64,000 nucleotides of DNA, taken from Methanobacteriota archaeon (lineage in GTDB: Archaea > JAADCQ01 > Methanopyri > Methanopyrales > Methanopyraceae). The position numbers and the translations under genes were made by a program. The notes beneath the pieces are model-generated. The model searched no databases. It had not been told where the DNA came from and was given only the letters and a program-made list of their open reading frames with translations. Of the stretch, positions 42,514 to 51,697 are shown one piece after another (the first letter of the stretch is position 1; each line of letters starts with the position of its first letter). Where the stretch lies: positions 310,001 to 374,000 of the forward strand of contig JAMOPO010000015.1 of NCBI GenBank assembly GCA_027064425.1, read 5' to 3'.

Positions 42514-44469
42514 TTGAGCGAAGGAGGTGGCAGGAAATCGCTGAGCGAGGTGAAGAAGGAGATCAAAGAGAAGGTGGAGGAGGTCCTCCCCTCAGACATC
42601 GTCGTAACCGACGTGGACTTCGAGGGTCCCGAGGTCGTCATCTACACCAACTCGCCCCACTCCTTCGTCAAGGACGACTCCGACCTCATCACCCGGCTAG
42701 CCAAGGCCCTGCGCAAGCGCGTCAAGATCCGACCCAACCCCAGCGCCCTCTCCCCCGCCAAGGACGCGAAGAAGGTCATCCTGGACATCATCCCGGAGGA
42801 CGCCGGCGTCGACGAGCGGGACCTGCTCTTCCTGGAGACCGGTGAGGTCGTCATCTTCGCCAAGAAGCCGGGCCTCGTCATCGGTAAGCGCGGCAAGAAC
42901 GTGCACAAGATCTCCCGGGACACCGGCTGGGTCCCGAAGATATACCGGAAACCGCCCATCCCCTCCAAGACCGTCAACACGACCCGCCGGCTCATCCTCT
43001 CCGACGACTCCCGCCGCGAGTTCCTCAAGAACGTCAGCGAGCGCATCTTCTGCGGCCGCACGCGCAGCCGCGGCAGCGAGTCCCGCTGGGCCCGCGTCAG
43101 CGCGCTCGGCGGGTTTCAGGAGGTCGGCCGCTCCGCTCTCTTCCTGCACACCGAGGAGAGCCGCGTGCTCCTTGACTGCGGCGTGAACGTCGCCGCCAAC
43201 GGCCGGGACGCGTACCCGCACTTCAACGTGCCCGAGTTCCGGATGGACGACCTGGACGCCGTCGTCATCACCCACGCGCACCTCGACCACTGCGGCTTCC
43301 TGCCCTACTTCTACCGGCACGAGGTCATCGAGAGCCGCGTGCCCGTGTACTGCACGCCGCCCACCCGCGACCTGATGTACCTCCTCCTCATTGACTACAT
43401 CAAGGTCATGGAGAAGCGCGGTCAGGAGCCCCCGTACACCGAGAAGGACGTCAAGAAGGTAATCAAGCGCACGATCACCCTCAACTACCGCGAGCCCACC
43501 GACATCACCCCGGACATCAGCATCACCTTCTACAACGCCGGCCACATCCTCGGCTCCGCCTCCGTGCACGTGTTCCTTCAGGACAAGGGCTACAACTTCG
43601 TGTACACGGGAGACATCAACCCGACCCCGTCCCGCCTCCTCGAGGGCGCGGACAATCAGTTCAAGCGCGTGGACTGCATGGTCATCGAGGCCACCTACGG
43701 CGACTCCCGGCACGGCAGCCGGCGCAAGGAGGAGGCCCGCTTCCGGAAGATCGTCCAGGAGACCATCCGGAAGGGTGGAAAGGTCCTCATCCCCTCCTTC
43801 GCCGTCGGGCGCGCCCAGGAGGTCATGCTCGTCCTCGAAGACATGTACCGCAAGGGCGAGCTCGAGTGCCCCGTGTACCTCGACGGCATGATCTACGAGG
43901 CGACCGCCATCCACTCCACCTACCCCGAGTACCTCAACAAGCGCCTCCAGCACCGGATCCTCCACGAGGACGACGACCCGTTCACCTCCGAGGTGTTCGA
44001 GCCCGTCGAGGGCTCCGACCACCGGCGCGCGATCATCGAGGACGATGACCCGGCCGTGATCCTCTCCACCTCCGGCATGCTCGAGGGCGGACCCATCCTC
44101 GAGTACCTCAAGGAGCTCTCCGAGGACCCTAAGAACACGCTCGTGTTCGTGGGCTACCAGGCCGAGGGCACGCTGGGTCGGCAGATTCAGGAGGGTGCCA
44201 AGGAGGTCCCGCTCCCCACCCCGGAGGGCAAAACCGAGACGCTCCGGATCAAGCTCCGCGTCGAGACCGTGAGCGGGTTCAGCGGCCACGGCGACAAGAT
44301 CGAGCTGACCAAGTACGTCCGGACGGTCAAGCCCTCCCCGCCACCGAAGATCTTCACCAACCACGGCGAACCCAAGGCCTGCAAGCACCTGTCGAACCAC
44401 TTAAGGCGGACGTTCAGGAAGGTTTTCTCCATGGCCCCTGAGAACCTCGAGTGCTTCCGGCTGACGTGA
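42514..44469 (+). CDS. aCPSF1/FttA beta-CASP ribonuclease
   Basis: A 651-residue KH-KH-metallo-beta-lactamase-beta-CASP protein, the archaeal CPSF73 homologue that cuts RNA and acts as the transcription termination factor. The N-terminal KH part has GLVIGKRGKNVHKI; the metallo-beta-lactamase core has THAHLDHCGFLPYF and FYNAGHILGSASVHVF; beta-CASP motifs include FAVGRAQEVMLVLE and GFSGHGDKIELTKY with a final NHGE. It starts with TTG. It is probably one enzyme reading the 3' ends of genes in this window, which makes the nearby intergenic repeats of interest. Confidence 0.94.
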   Translation: MSEGGGRKSLSEVKKEIKEKVEEVLPSDIVVTDVDFEGPEVVIYTNSPHSFVKDDSDLITRLAKALRKRVKIRPNPSALSPAKDAKKVILDIIPEDAGVDERDLLFLETGEVVIFAKKPGLVIGKRGKNVHKISRDTGWVPKIYRKPPIPSKTVNTTRRLILSDDSRREFLKNVSERIFCGRTRSRGSESRWARVSALGGFQEVGRSALFLHTEESRVLLDCGVNVAANGRDAYPHFNVPEFRMDDLDAVVITHAHLDHCGFLPYFYRHEVIESRVPVYCTPPTRDLMYLLLIDYIKVMEKRGQEPPYTEKDVKKVIKRTITLNYREPTDITPDISITFYNAGHILGSASVHVFLQDKGYNFVYTGDINPTPSRLLEGADNQFKRVDCMVIEATYGDSRHGSRRKEEARFRKIVQETIRKGGKVLIPSFAVGRAQEVMLVLEDMYRKGELECPVYLDGMIYEATAIHSTYPEYLNKRLQHRILHEDDDPFTSEVFEPVEGSDHRRAIIEDDDPAVILSTSGMLEGGPILEYLKELSEDPKNTLVFVGYQAEGTLGRQIQEGAKEVPLPTPEGKTETLRIKLRVETVSGFSGHGDKIELTKYVRTVKPSPPPKIFTNHGEPKACKHLSNHLRRTFRKVFSMAPENLECFRLT

Positions 44470-44496
44470 CCCCAACCGTGGCCGAGGGTGGTGCCC

Positions 44497-45537
44497 GTGA
44501 GCGAGCAGATGACGTACAAGGACGCGGGCGTGGACATCGACAAGGAGGCCCTCGCCGTCAGGGCGATCCGGGAGGTCCTCGAGCGGCACCGGATCGAGCC
44601 CGAGGAGTGCGAGGAGGTCGAGGGGATCGGCCACTACGCCGCGGTCCTGCGCGTGCGCGACCAGCTCATGACGCTCAACGTGGACGGGGTCGGCTCGAAG
44701 GTCCTCGTCGCCCAGCTCGTGGACCGGTACGACACCGTGGGCATCGACGCGATCGCGATGAACGCGAACGACGCGATCTGCCTGGGCGCACGGCCCGTCG
44801 CCTTCCTCGATTACTTGGCCATGGAAGACCCGGACCCGGACGTGTGTCGGGAGATCGCTAAGGGGCTGGCCGAGGGGGCCAAGGAGGCCGGTGCGCCGGT
44901 CGTGGGCGGCGAGCTCGCCACCCTGCCCGAGATCGTGCGGGGCGAGCGGGAGGGTCGCGGCTTCGACCTGGTCGTGGCCTGCCTAGGGCTCCTGGACGGG
45001 GAGCCCGTGACGGGTGAGGAGATCGAGCCGGGTGACGCGATCGTCGGGCTCCGCAGCTCGGGGATCCACAGCAACGGGCTCACCCTGGCTCGGAAGGTCC
45101 TGCTCCGGGAGTACGATCCGGACGACGAGCTGCCGCACGGTCGAACGGTGGCGGAGGAGCTGCTCGAGCCGACGCGAATCTACGTGCGCCCGGTCCTGAG
45201 GGTGCTGGAGGAGTTCGAGGTGCACGGGATCGCGCACATTACCGGGGGCGGGTTCGAGAACCTGAAGCGGCTGCGGGAGGACGTGCGCTACGTCATCGAC
45301 GACCCGCTGAAGCCCCAGCCGATCTTCGAGATCATCCGGGAGCTGGGCAACGTCCCGCTGGACGAAATGTACCGGACGTTCAACATGGGGATGGGAATGG
45401 CGCTCGTGGTTCCGGAGGAGGAGGCGGAGGACGTGGTGGACGCGGTCTCGGGCGAGGTGGAGGCGAAGGTGGTGGGTCGAGTCGAGGAGGGCGAGGGCGT
45501 GGTGATTGAGGCGGAGGAGGGGAAGGTCCGGCTCTGA
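44497..45537 (+). CDS. purM: Phosphoribosylformylglycinamidine cyclo-ligase (AIR synthetase)
   Basis: ATP-dependent ring closure of FGAM to AIR in purine synthesis. About 346 residues with TLNVDGVGSKVLVAQLV, AMNANDAICLGARPVAFLDYL, GGELATLPEIV, GLRSSGIHSNGLTLARKV, HITGGGFENLKRL and a terminal NMGMGMALVVPEE. GTG 44497 is preferred because GGGTGG sits five bases upstream; GTG 44488 would add three residues. A near-perfect inverted repeat follows 17 bases after the stop and separates it from the convergent ribosomal operon. Confidence 0.95.
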   Translation: MSEQMTYKDAGVDIDKEALAVRAIREVLERHRIEPEECEEVEGIGHYAAVLRVRDQLMTLNVDGVGSKVLVAQLVDRYDTVGIDAIAMNANDAICLGARPVAFLDYLAMEDPDPDVCREIAKGLAEGAKEAGAPVVGGELATLPEIVRGEREGRGFDLVVACLGLLDGEPVTGEEIEPGDAIVGLRSSGIHSNGLTLARKVLLREYDPDDELPHGRTVAEELLEPTRIYVRPVLRVLEEFEVHGIAHITGGGFENLKRLREDVRYVIDDPLKPQPIFEIIRELGNVPLDEMYRTFNMGMGMALVVPEEEAEDVVDAVSGEVEAKVVGRVEEGEGVVIEAEEGKVRL

Positions 45538-45553
45538 TCGCCCCCGGTGGAAA

Positions 45554-45575
45554 CGTTACGAATCTCGTAACGATT
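45554..45575. repeat. Best copy of the intergenic inverted repeat
   Basis: CGTTACGA-ATC-TCGTAACG with flank ATTGGG. The two 8-base arms are perfectly complementary with a 3-base loop. It lies between the converging purM (17 bp away) and L32e (41 bp away) genes, a position suited to a bidirectional terminator or boundary site. Confidence 0.8.
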
Positions 45576-45615
45576 GGGAGGAACAAGGACAGGGCGTCCG
45601 ATCCGGGCGTCCGGC

Positions 45616-46020
45616 TCAGGCGTTCAGGACCACGATGCCCAGCTCCTCCGCCTTCTTGAGGATCTCGCGCCGCTTGCGCTTACCGACGCGGGAGGCGATC
45701 CGCGCCGCCTGGCGCTCCGGGTCGATCTTCTCCAGGTCCTTCGGGTTGTAAACGAGCACCTCCTCGTACCCGGACGGGTGCAGGCCGCGCACCTTCTTCG
45801 GTGACCGGTAGCCCGGGTTGGGCATCTTGGGCTTGCCCTTCAGCTTGCGGCGCATCTTGCTGTGCCGACCCTTGGGCCGGCGCCACTTCTCGCCCAGGCG
45901 CTTGTACCGGTGCCACTCCTGGCGCCGGAACTTGGGCTTCTTGCGCTTAAGCTCCTCCCGGAGCTTGAGCAGGCGCTCCTCCTCCTTGGACAGGTTCGGG
46001 TTGCGGACCAAGGGCGCCAC
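45616..46020 (-). CDS. rpl32e: Ribosomal protein L32e
   Basis: Large-subunit protein of 134 residues with the L32e core [37 protein letters not shown] and [20 protein letters not shown]. It begins with GTG, four bases after the L6 stop region. It is the last gene of the ribosomal operon here; the usual archaeal successors L19e and L18 do not follow, so the operon is broken at this point. Confidence 0.95.
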   Translation of the reverse strand: MAPLVRNPNLSKEEERLLKLREELKRKKPKFRRQEWHRYKRLGEKWRRPKGRHSKMRRKLKGKPKMPNPGYRSPKKVRGLHPSGYEEVLVYNPKDLEKIDPERQAARIASRVGKRKRREILKKAEELGIVVLNA

Positions 46021-46023
46021 CCC

Positions 46024-46647
46024 TTAGACGCGTGGCTCGATCTTCTTGCCGTCCTTCTCGACGATGTAGATACCGTCCTGGAACACCCGCGGGTCGCGAT
46101 CCTTGATCTCGGTCGCCTGCTCCAGGTTGGCCGCGGTCTGACCCACGGCCTCCTTGTCGATGCCTCGAACGATGATGTCCTGACCCTTGACGATGACCTC
46201 GGTGTTCTCCGGGTCCACGATCTCGGCGACCCGCGGCACGTTCTCACCCATGAAGTTCTCGATGTACACCTTGCCCTTCTCCTGGTCCACCTTGACCTCC
46301 GGCGGGAAGTGCGAGTACACCAGCTTGAGCTTGTACTCGTGGCCCTCGGTGACACCCTTCTGCATGTTCTTGATGTAGGACTTGATCATGCCGAGGATGG
46401 CCTTGGTCCGCCGGTTGTGCTTCGTGGCGGCGATGACGACCTCGTCGTCCTCGAGCCACATGTAAACGTCCGGGTAGTAGAACTCCTTCGTGACCTCACC
46501 CTTGGGACCCTTGACCGTGACCTCGTAGCGCCGGTCGTGCCGCTGCTCGATCTCGACCTCCACCTCGTCCTTGATCTTAACCCGCTCCTCCATCACGATA
46601 ACGCCGGGGATGGCGTCCTCGGCCGGCTCGAGCCGGGCCTCGGACAT
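46024..46647 (-). CDS. rpl6p: Ribosomal protein L6
   Basis: Large-subunit protein, 207 residues, with two L6 repeats ([37 protein letters not shown] shown in part). Conserved [28 protein letters not shown] region is present (positions about 90-115). An N-terminal acidic extension of about 20 residues precedes the fold. It sits between S8 and L32e, the standard archaeal order, with GGGGG-type ribosome binding sequence before the ATG. Confidence 0.95.
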   Translation of the reverse strand: MSEARLEPAEDAIPGVIVMEERVKIKDEVEVEIEQRHDRRYEVTVKGPKGEVTKEFYYPDVYMWLEDDEVVIAATKHNRRTKAILGMIKSYIKNMQKGVTEGHEYKLKLVYSHFPPEVKVDQEKGKVYIENFMGENVPRVAEIVDPENTEVIVKGQDIIVRGIDKEAVGQTAANLEQATEIKDRDPRVFQDGIYIVEKDGKKIEPRV

Positions 46648-46659
46648 GGCCGGCTCCCC

Positions 46660-47052
46660 CTAGTACACGTAGGCCAGCAGTCGGCCGCCGATGCCGCGCT
46701 CCTTCGCCTCGTAGTGAGACATCACGCCCTCGGGCGTGGTCACGATCAGGATGCCGAAGTCACGGGCCGGCAGGTACCGCTGCTCCCAGTACTCCCACTC
46801 GTCCTTCTTCACCGGGTGCCGGGGCTTGATCACGCCGCAGTCGTTGATCCTGCCCACCAGCCGGACCAGGAACTTGCCGGAACGTCCGTCGTCGATGAAC
46901 TCGAAGCTGCCGATGTATCCGTGCTCCTGCATGACCTTCAGCACGCGGCCGATGAGCTTGGAGGCGGGCTCGATGACGCACTCCTTGTTGCCGACCATCT
47001 CGTTGTTCTTGATCGTGGCCATCGCGTCGGCCAGCGGGTCCATCAGGGTCAT
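46660..47052 (-). CDS. rps8p: Ribosomal protein S8
   Basis: Small-subunit protein, 130 residues. Typical archaeal/eukaryotic S8 (S15a) features: [50 protein letters not shown] and a final [20 protein letters not shown] with GGRLLAYVY. In standard position after S14. ATG 47052 and ATG 47043 are both possible. Confidence 0.96.
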   Translation of the reverse strand: MTLMDPLADAMATIKNNEMVGNKECVIEPASKLIGRVLKVMQEHGYIGSFEFIDDGRSGKFLVRLVGRINDCGVIKPRHPVKKDEWEYWEQRYLPARDFGILIVTTPEGVMSHYEAKERGIGGRLLAYVY

Positions 47053-47091
47053 GAGGGCGTCACCCCCCAGGGACCGCGGGTGGGTGCGGGC

Positions 47092-47238
47092 CTAGTGGTA
47101 CTTCTTGAAACCCATCTTCTCCGCCACCTCTCGGAAGCACTGCCGACAGAGCATGATCCCGTACTTCTGAATGACTCCGTGCGTGTCGCCACAGCGCCGG
47201 CACCTGCGAGCGCCCTTACCAAACTCCCGCTTGGCCAT
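47092..47238 (-). CDS. rps14p: Ribosomal protein S14 (zinc-binding type)
   Basis: A 48-residue small-subunit protein in the expected slot between L5 and S8. It begins [17 protein letters not shown] and ends MGFKKYH, with CRRC and CRQC pairs forming the zinc site of the short S14 type. ATG at 47238, stop TAG at 47092. Confidence 0.96.
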   Translation of the reverse strand: MAKREFGKGARRCRRCGDTHGVIQKYGIMLCRQCFREVAEKMGFKKYH

Positions 47239-47244
47239 GGCTCG

Positions 47245-47808
47245 TCACCCCGGCACGACCTCCACGTCGAACTCCTCCTCCATGAAGACGATTCCCTCCT
47301 CCTTCGTCAGGCGGTGTCGACGCGGGATGGGCCGGCGGCAGCGGCGGCGACGCATCACGCGGAACCCGGGTCGTTCCAGTACCACGGCGATGTCCATTCC
47401 GAAAATACCGATTTCGGGGTCGTACTCGACGCCCTCGATGGCGATGTGCTCTTCCAGGCCGAACGAGACGTTGCCGAACTCATCGAACTGGCTCTCCTTC
47501 AGCTCGCGACCGATAGCGTCCAGGGCCTTGTCCAGGAACTCCCGGGCCCGCTCGCGGCGCAGGTCCACCTTGACGCCGATGGGCTGGCCGCGGCGGATAC
47601 CGAAGCTCGGGTTCGTCTCCTTGGCGACCGTGTACACGGGCTTCTGGCCGGTGAGATCGTGGAGGAGCTGGTAGGCCTTCTCCAGCCGCTCGCCCGACTC
47701 GCCGACGCCGATGTTGACCGTGACCTTACCGATCCGCGGCCGGCGCATCGGGTTGCTCTCCCAGTCCTCGAGGATCTTGCGACGGGTCTCCTCGTCCACG
47801 ACGGACAA
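47245..47808 (-). CDS. rpl5p: Ribosomal protein L5
   Basis: Large-subunit protein that binds 5S rRNA, 187 residues. Conserved parts are [48 protein letters not shown] (in pieces) and a C-terminal [20 protein letters not shown]. It starts with TTG seven bases after the S4e stop. The N-terminal 20 residues extend beyond the usual start, and a shorter start is possible. Confidence 0.95.
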   Translation of the reverse strand: MSVVDEETRRKILEDWESNPMRRPRIGKVTVNIGVGESGERLEKAYQLLHDLTGQKPVYTVAKETNPSFGIRRGQPIGVKVDLRRERAREFLDKALDAIGRELKESQFDEFGNVSFGLEEHIAIEGVEYDPEIGIFGMDIAVVLERPGFRVMRRRRCRRPIPRRHRLTKEEGIVFMEEEFDVEVVPG

Positions 47809-47814
47809 GGGTGG

Positions 47815-48603
47815 CTAGGCCCCCTCCTCGGGCTGGACGGTGACCAGTGGCTCGTCCTTGCCGATCACGATGAGCCGGTCCTTCGTCGTCTGGAACTGGT
47901 CGCCCTCCTCGTTTTCGATGGTCACGAGGTCCTCCTGCGGGCCCTGGATCTTCTTGATCTCGACGATGCGGCCGACCTCGCCCGCGTGCCGGCCCATCAT
48001 GACGTAGACGTATACGCCCTCCTCCATCGGGATGTGGTCCTCCACCTCCCACCGCTCGTCGCTGTCCGGCTCCGGCAGCCGCAGGACCAGGCTGTCGCCG
48101 ACGCTGTACACGTCCTCCTTCGGGTCCGTCGGGTCCTCGATCTCCACGAGCCAGTTCTTGCCGTCGTGCATGGTGATCTGCAGGTCGCCGCCCTTGACGT
48201 ACGTCTTGTTCTTGATCCGGCAGACCTTGATCCGGGCCTCCTCCTCGTCGATGGGCACCACGTCGATCCGGTGGTGACGGTTCATGATCACCCGGTAGCA
48301 CTCGCCCGTTCGCGGGATCTCCACGACGTCCATGATGCCGACCGGGTACTTCGGCTCCTTCCGCGGCACGCCGTCGACGTAGATCTCACCGCGCGTGATG
48401 ATCTTCCGCGCCTCTCGGGCGTAGTCCGCGTAGCCCAGGATGTCTCGGACCAAGATCAGCATTGGCACGCTCGTATCCATCGTGTGCGGGCCGGGGTACG
48501 GGCGCGGGGCGAACTTACCGCCTTCCTTCCGCGGGATCGGCCAGGAGTACGGCGCGGCCAGGCGCTTGATGTGGCGCTTGGGACCGCTCCGCGCGCGACC
48601 CAT
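47815..48603 (-). CDS. rps4e: Ribosomal protein S4e
   Basis: Small-subunit protein specific to archaea and eukaryotes, 262 residues: GPKRHIKRLAAPYSWPIPRK, an S4-type RNA-binding part (REARKIITRGEIYVDGVPRKE) and a KOW-containing C-terminus (HAGEVGRIVEIKKIQG). Located between L24 and L5 as in other archaea. The C-terminus ends acidic, in keeping with the rest of the operon. Confidence 0.96.
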   Translation of the reverse strand: MGRARSGPKRHIKRLAAPYSWPIPRKEGGKFAPRPYPGPHTMDTSVPMLILVRDILGYADYAREARKIITRGEIYVDGVPRKEPKYPVGIMDVVEIPRTGECYRVIMNRHHRIDVVPIDEEEARIKVCRIKNKTYVKGGDLQITMHDGKNWLVEIEDPTDPKEDVYSVGDSLVLRLPEPDSDERWEVEDHIPMEEGVYVYVMMGRHAGEVGRIVEIKKIQGPQEDLVTIENEEGDQFQTTKDRLIVIGKDEPLVTVQPEEGA

Positions 48604-48615
48604 TCAGAGCACCCC

Positions 48616-49107
48616 CTACTCCTCTCCCTCAGATTCCTCTTCGGACTCGGACTCCTCCTCGGCCTTCTCTTCGCGCTCCTCCTTCTCTTCTTCTTCCTTA
48701 CCCTCCTTCTCCAGCTCCCGAGCGTCCAGCTCCTCGGGGGTTCCACCGGAGCGCTCGATGATCTTGCGGCGCATCGGGTCGTCGAGCTTGGGCTTGAGGA
48801 TCATGACGTTGGACGGGTGGATCGGGTAGTACACCTCCTCACCGTCCGAGCGCTCGATCGTGGCACCCTCGACGTAGATACGCATGCGTTTCAGGTCCAC
48901 CTTGACGACCTCGCCCTCGTGCCCCTTGAAGTCACCGCGCATGATCCGGACGATGTCGCCCTTCCGGATGGGCAGGCTGCGCCGGTTGTACCGCTTCCGG
49001 AGCTCCGGGTGCAGGGTCGCGCTCATCAGCTTCTGCCGCTTGTGGAGGGGGGCGTTGAAGAAGGCCTTGCGCTGCTTGCGCGGCTGTCTGGACTTGGTCC
49101 AGCGCAC
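48616..49107 (-). CDS. rpl24p: Ribosomal protein L24 with long acidic tail
   Basis: Large-subunit protein, 163 residues. The KOW domain ([27 protein letters not shown], in pieces) and [26 protein letters not shown] match archaeal L24. The last about 35 residues are almost only Glu with some Ser and Lys, an unusual acidic extension for an RNA-binding protein; it agrees with the acidic proteome of Methanopyrus, which keeps high internal salt. GTG start 49107. Confidence 0.95.
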   Translation of the reverse strand: MRWTKSRQPRKQRKAFFNAPLHKRQKLMSATLHPELRKRYNRRSLPIRKGDIVRIMRGDFKGHEGEVVKVDLKRMRIYVEGATIERSDGEEVYYPIHPSNVMILKPKLDDPMRRKIIERSGGTPEELDARELEKEGKEEEEKEEREEKAEEESESEEESEGEE

Positions 49108-49119
49108 GGTCGGGACCCC

Positions 49120-49521
49120 CTATACGATGATGCTCGCCAGGCTGCCGATGCGCGGCCAGCGCTCGGCCGCCTCCTTGGCCACGGGTCCTCGGATCTCGGA
49201 GCCTCGCGGGGCACCGTCCGGGGTCGTGATCACGGCCGCGTTGTCCTCGAACTTAACCCGGGTTCCGTCGGGCCGGCGGTACTCCTTCTTCTGCCGGATG
49301 ATCACCGCGTTCACAACCTCCTTCTTCATGTCCGGCGTACCCTCCTTCACCGAGCAGACGACCATGTCACCGATCCCGGCGTTCGGCAGCCGGCGCCGGA
49401 CGCCCTTGTAGCCCTTGACCGCGATGATCTGCAGCTCCCGGGCTCCGGTGTTGTCCGCGCAGACGAGCCGGGCGCCCACCGGCAGCGCGGCGCGCGGGGA
49501 CTTGGCCTTGATCGGGCGCAT
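49120..49521 (-). CDS. rpl14p: Ribosomal protein L14
   Basis: Large-subunit protein, 133 residues, with the L14 signature [39 protein letters not shown] and [23 protein letters not shown] in order. The final Ile-Ile-Val is typical. Its ATG overlaps the S17 stop by one base, reflecting the compact operon. Confidence 0.96.
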   Translation of the reverse strand: MRPIKAKSPRAALPVGARLVCADNTGARELQIIAVKGYKGVRRRLPNAGIGDMVVCSVKEGTPDMKKEVVNAVIIRQKKEYRRPDGTRVKFEDNAAVITTPDGAPRGSEIRGPVAKEAAERWPRIGSLASIIV

Positions 49522-49865
49522 CAGCGCTCACCCGCCCGCTCCAGGACTTCGATGACGACGAAGCTCTTCGTCTTGCTCAGGGGCCGGCACTCCGCGATCT
49601 TGACCCGGTCACCCTCGCGGGCGTCGATGCACGGCGGGTTGTGCGCGGGAATCCGGGACCGCCGGCGCTCCCAGCGCTCGTACTTGTGGTCGTACTTGTA
49701 GTACTCGCGCTCCACGATCACGGTCTTGTCCATCCGGTCGCTGACCACCACGCCCTCCAGGATCATCCCGCGGACCCTCAGGTTGCCGTGGAACGGGCAG
49801 TTCGGGTCGTCACACTCCCGCTTGGGCGGCGTGACTCCGAGCCCGATGTCCTTCGCCTTCGCCAA
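49521..49865 (-). CDS. rps17p: Ribosomal protein S17
   Basis: Small-subunit protein, 114 residues. The N-terminal part has [30 protein letters not shown] (in pieces) and the C-terminal part [30 protein letters not shown], with the Cys residues typical of archaeal S17. It starts with TTG 49865, 14 bases after Rnp1. Confidence 0.95.
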   Translation of the reverse strand: MAKAKDIGLGVTPPKRECDDPNCPFHGNLRVRGMILEGVVVSDRMDKTVIVEREYYKYDHKYERWERRRSRIPAHNPPCIDAREGDRVKIAECRPLSKTKSFVVIEVLERAGER

Positions 49866-49879
49866 GGACCTGCACCCCC

Positions 49880-50203
49880 TCAGTCCAGGTAGTCCTCCGG
49901 GTCGAAGCGGCCACGGACGGTCTCCGCGTACTTGAACCGCTTAGTTAGCCTTTCCTCCGGACGACCCACGAGCAGGGCGCCGTCAACGCGCACGCGCTCG
50001 CCGGAGGGCAGCTTGAGCTCGAGCAGCACCTGATCTTTTACTATAACCTTTTCACCGGAGTCCGTCTCGAGCACGAGCGTGTTCTTCGTCTCGTCCACGA
50101 TCACGCCCTCCAGACCCTCGTACGGCGGCCCGAGCGACTTGATCACCCGGCACTCCAGTCCTATGAGCTCGTGCCGCAGAAGGTTCCTGGGGGTGATGGG
50201 CAC
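49880..50203 (-). CDS. rnp1: RNase P protein component 1 (Rpp29/Pop4)
   Basis: Protein subunit of the RNA-based RNase P, 107 residues. Matches archaeal Rpp29: [37 protein letters not shown] and [20 protein letters not shown]. Its usual place between L29 and S17 is kept. GTG 50203 directly abuts, back to back, the GTG of the divergent gene (CACGTG). Together with the HARP gene at 32.4 kb, both kinds of RNase P are encoded in the window. Confidence 0.93.
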   Translation of the reverse strand: MPITPRNLLRHELIGLECRVIKSLGPPYEGLEGVIVDETKNTLVLETDSGEKVIVKDQVLLELKLPSGERVRVDGALLVGRPEERLTKRFKYAETVRGRFDPEDYLD

Positions 50204-50632
50204 GTGTCTTCCCCCACCGTCAAGGTCTTCCGCTCGGAGACCTGCCGGCGGCTGCTCTCCCTGGCCCTCGAGGAGGCGAGGGACATCGAGCGCGGCTCGG
50301 ACGACGTCCGGTACGACGCGGACGAGCGCGTCCTGCGGCTCTCGGACGACCCGGCCCGACTCACGATCACCTCGGAGCGGGCGGCGGAGCTGCTCGGGGG
50401 CGACGACCGCGTCGAGCTGACGTTCAACGACCCGGCCGTGGCCGAGACGGAGCGGTGCTGCTTCCTGGACAAGATCCGGCTGGCCGAGGAGCTCGGACGC
50501 CTCCTGGTGCAGCGCAAATTCGAGGAGTTTGCGGAGCGCGTGCGCGGCCTGTCCGAGACCGCCCGAGTCGAGCTGTCCGGCGACCCGGAGTACGAGCCCG
50601 TCGCCCTCCGGTCACCCCTCACCCAGCCGTGA
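50204..50632 (+). CDS. Uncharacterised acidic protein divergent from rnp1
   Basis: Not recognised. 142 residues, acidic and helical: [21 protein letters not shown], a beta-rich middle ([24 protein letters not shown]), then [19 protein letters not shown] and a Glu-rich helix. No known motif. The GTG shares CACGTG with the rnp1 start, leaving no private leader, and GGGGGTGATGGGCAC lies before it. A longer frame from GTG 50171 would overlap rnp1 further. The 3' end overlaps the convergent dehydrogenase gene by 21 bases. Confidence 0.6.
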   Translation: MSSPTVKVFRSETCRRLLSLALEEARDIERGSDDVRYDADERVLRLSDDPARLTITSERAAELLGGDDRVELTFNDPAVAETERCCFLDKIRLAEELGRLLVQRKFEEFAERVRGLSETARVELSGDPEYEPVALRSPLTQP

Positions 50633-51697
50633 GACGATCTCCTCCGTCACCTCCTCCGTGCTCGCCTTCCCACCGATGTCCGGCGTCCGCACGCCCTCTC
50701 GCAGCGTCTCTTCCACCGCGCGCTCGACCGCCCTCGCCTCCTCCTCGTATCCCAGCCACTCGAGCATCATGGCGGCGGAGAGGATGGCGGCGATGGGGTT
50801 GGCGATGCCCTTGCCGGCGATGTCGGGCGCGGACCCGTGCACCGGCTCGAACAGCGCGTGCTCCTCACCCAGGTTCGCGCTCGGCGCCAGGCCGAGACTG
50901 CCCATCAGCCCGGCGGCCAGGTCGGAGAGGACGTCCCCGAAGAGGTTGGAGGTTAGGATTACGTCGAAGCGGTCGGGCTCGAGCACGAGCTTGTAGGCGG
51001 CCGCGTCCACGTACTCCTCCTCCCACTCCAGGCCCCGGGACTCGATCACCTCGGCCGCCTCGCGCTTGAACGTCCCGCAGGTGAGCTTCAGCACGTTCGC
51101 CTTGTGGACGATCGTGACCCTCCCGTCCCGATCCTCGGCCAGGTCGCAGGCGACCTCCGCGACCCTGCGGGCGCCCTTCCGGGAGATCTTCCGGAGGGCG
51201 ATGGTGACCCCGTCGTGCACCTCGCACTCGCAGCCGACGTAGAGCCCCTCCGTGTTCTCGCGCACGATCACAAAGTCAAACTCGGTCTCGGTGGGCCGGG
51301 GGACGGGCCAGGACCGGGCGGGTCGGACGTTCGCGTACAGGTCCAGCTCCCGCCGCAGGCGGACGATGGGGCTCTCCGCCTCGGGGTCCTCGGGCGTCGT
51401 GCAGGCGCCGAAGAGCACGGCATCCGCCTCGCGGCACGCCTCGATGGTGTCCTCCTCGATGGTCACGCCCTTCTCCTTCCAGAGCCGGTAGCCGGCCCTC
51501 CGCTCCTCGAGCTCCAGCTCGCCGCCGAGAACCTCACGGAGGACGCGGACGGCGGCGTCGATCACCTCGGGACCGATGCCGTCGCCGGGGATCACGACGA
51601 CGGTGGGCGACGCGTCCACCCCCGCGGTCGGTCGGGGAGGACCCTCCGCAAGGCCAATCCTCTTCATCCCGGCGTCCAGCCGGGGCAGGCTCTTCAT
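50612..51697 (-). CDS. aksF: Homoisocitrate/isopropylmalate dehydrogenase
   Basis: NAD-dependent beta-decarboxylating dehydrogenase, about 361 residues, of the LeuB/AksF family. Segments: VVVIPGDGIGPEVIDAAV, SPIVRLRRELDLYANVRPARS, FVIVRENTEGLYVG, IVHKANVLKLTCGTF, ILTSNLFGDVLSDLAAGL and FEPVHGSAPDIAGKGIANPIA. AksF serves coenzyme B synthesis and LeuB leucine synthesis; the nearby aksA/aksDE genes favour AksF. ATG 51697 overlaps the UPF0210 stop (ATGA), but the first about 26 residues are outside the family fold and GTG 51619 may be the true start. Confidence 0.85.
   Translation of the reverse strand: MKSLPRLDAGMKRIGLAEGPPRPTAGVDASPTVVVIPGDGIGPEVIDAAVRVLREVLGGELELEERRAGYRLWKEKGVTIEEDTIEACREADAVLFGACTTPEDPEAESPIVRLRRELDLYANVRPARSWPVPRPTETEFDFVIVRENTEGLYVGCECEVHDGVTIALRKISRKGARRVAEVACDLAEDRDGRVTIVHKANVLKLTCGTFKREAAEVIESRGLEWEEEYVDAAAYKLVLEPDRFDVILTSNLFGDVLSDLAAGLMGSLGLAPSANLGEEHALFEPVHGSAPDIAGKGIANPIAAILSAAMMLEWLGYEEEARAVERAVEETLREGVRTPDIGGKASTEEVTEEIVSRLGEG

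Noticed and set aside
42697-44400. 567-codon minus-strand frame
   Set aside because: Antisense to aCPSF1, which has all its motifs.
45862-49701. Open frame of 1279 codons on the plus strand across the ribosomal operon
   Set aside because: Antisense to L32e, L6, S8, S14, L5, S4e, L24, L14 and S17, all clearly real. Long antisense frames are expected at this GC content.
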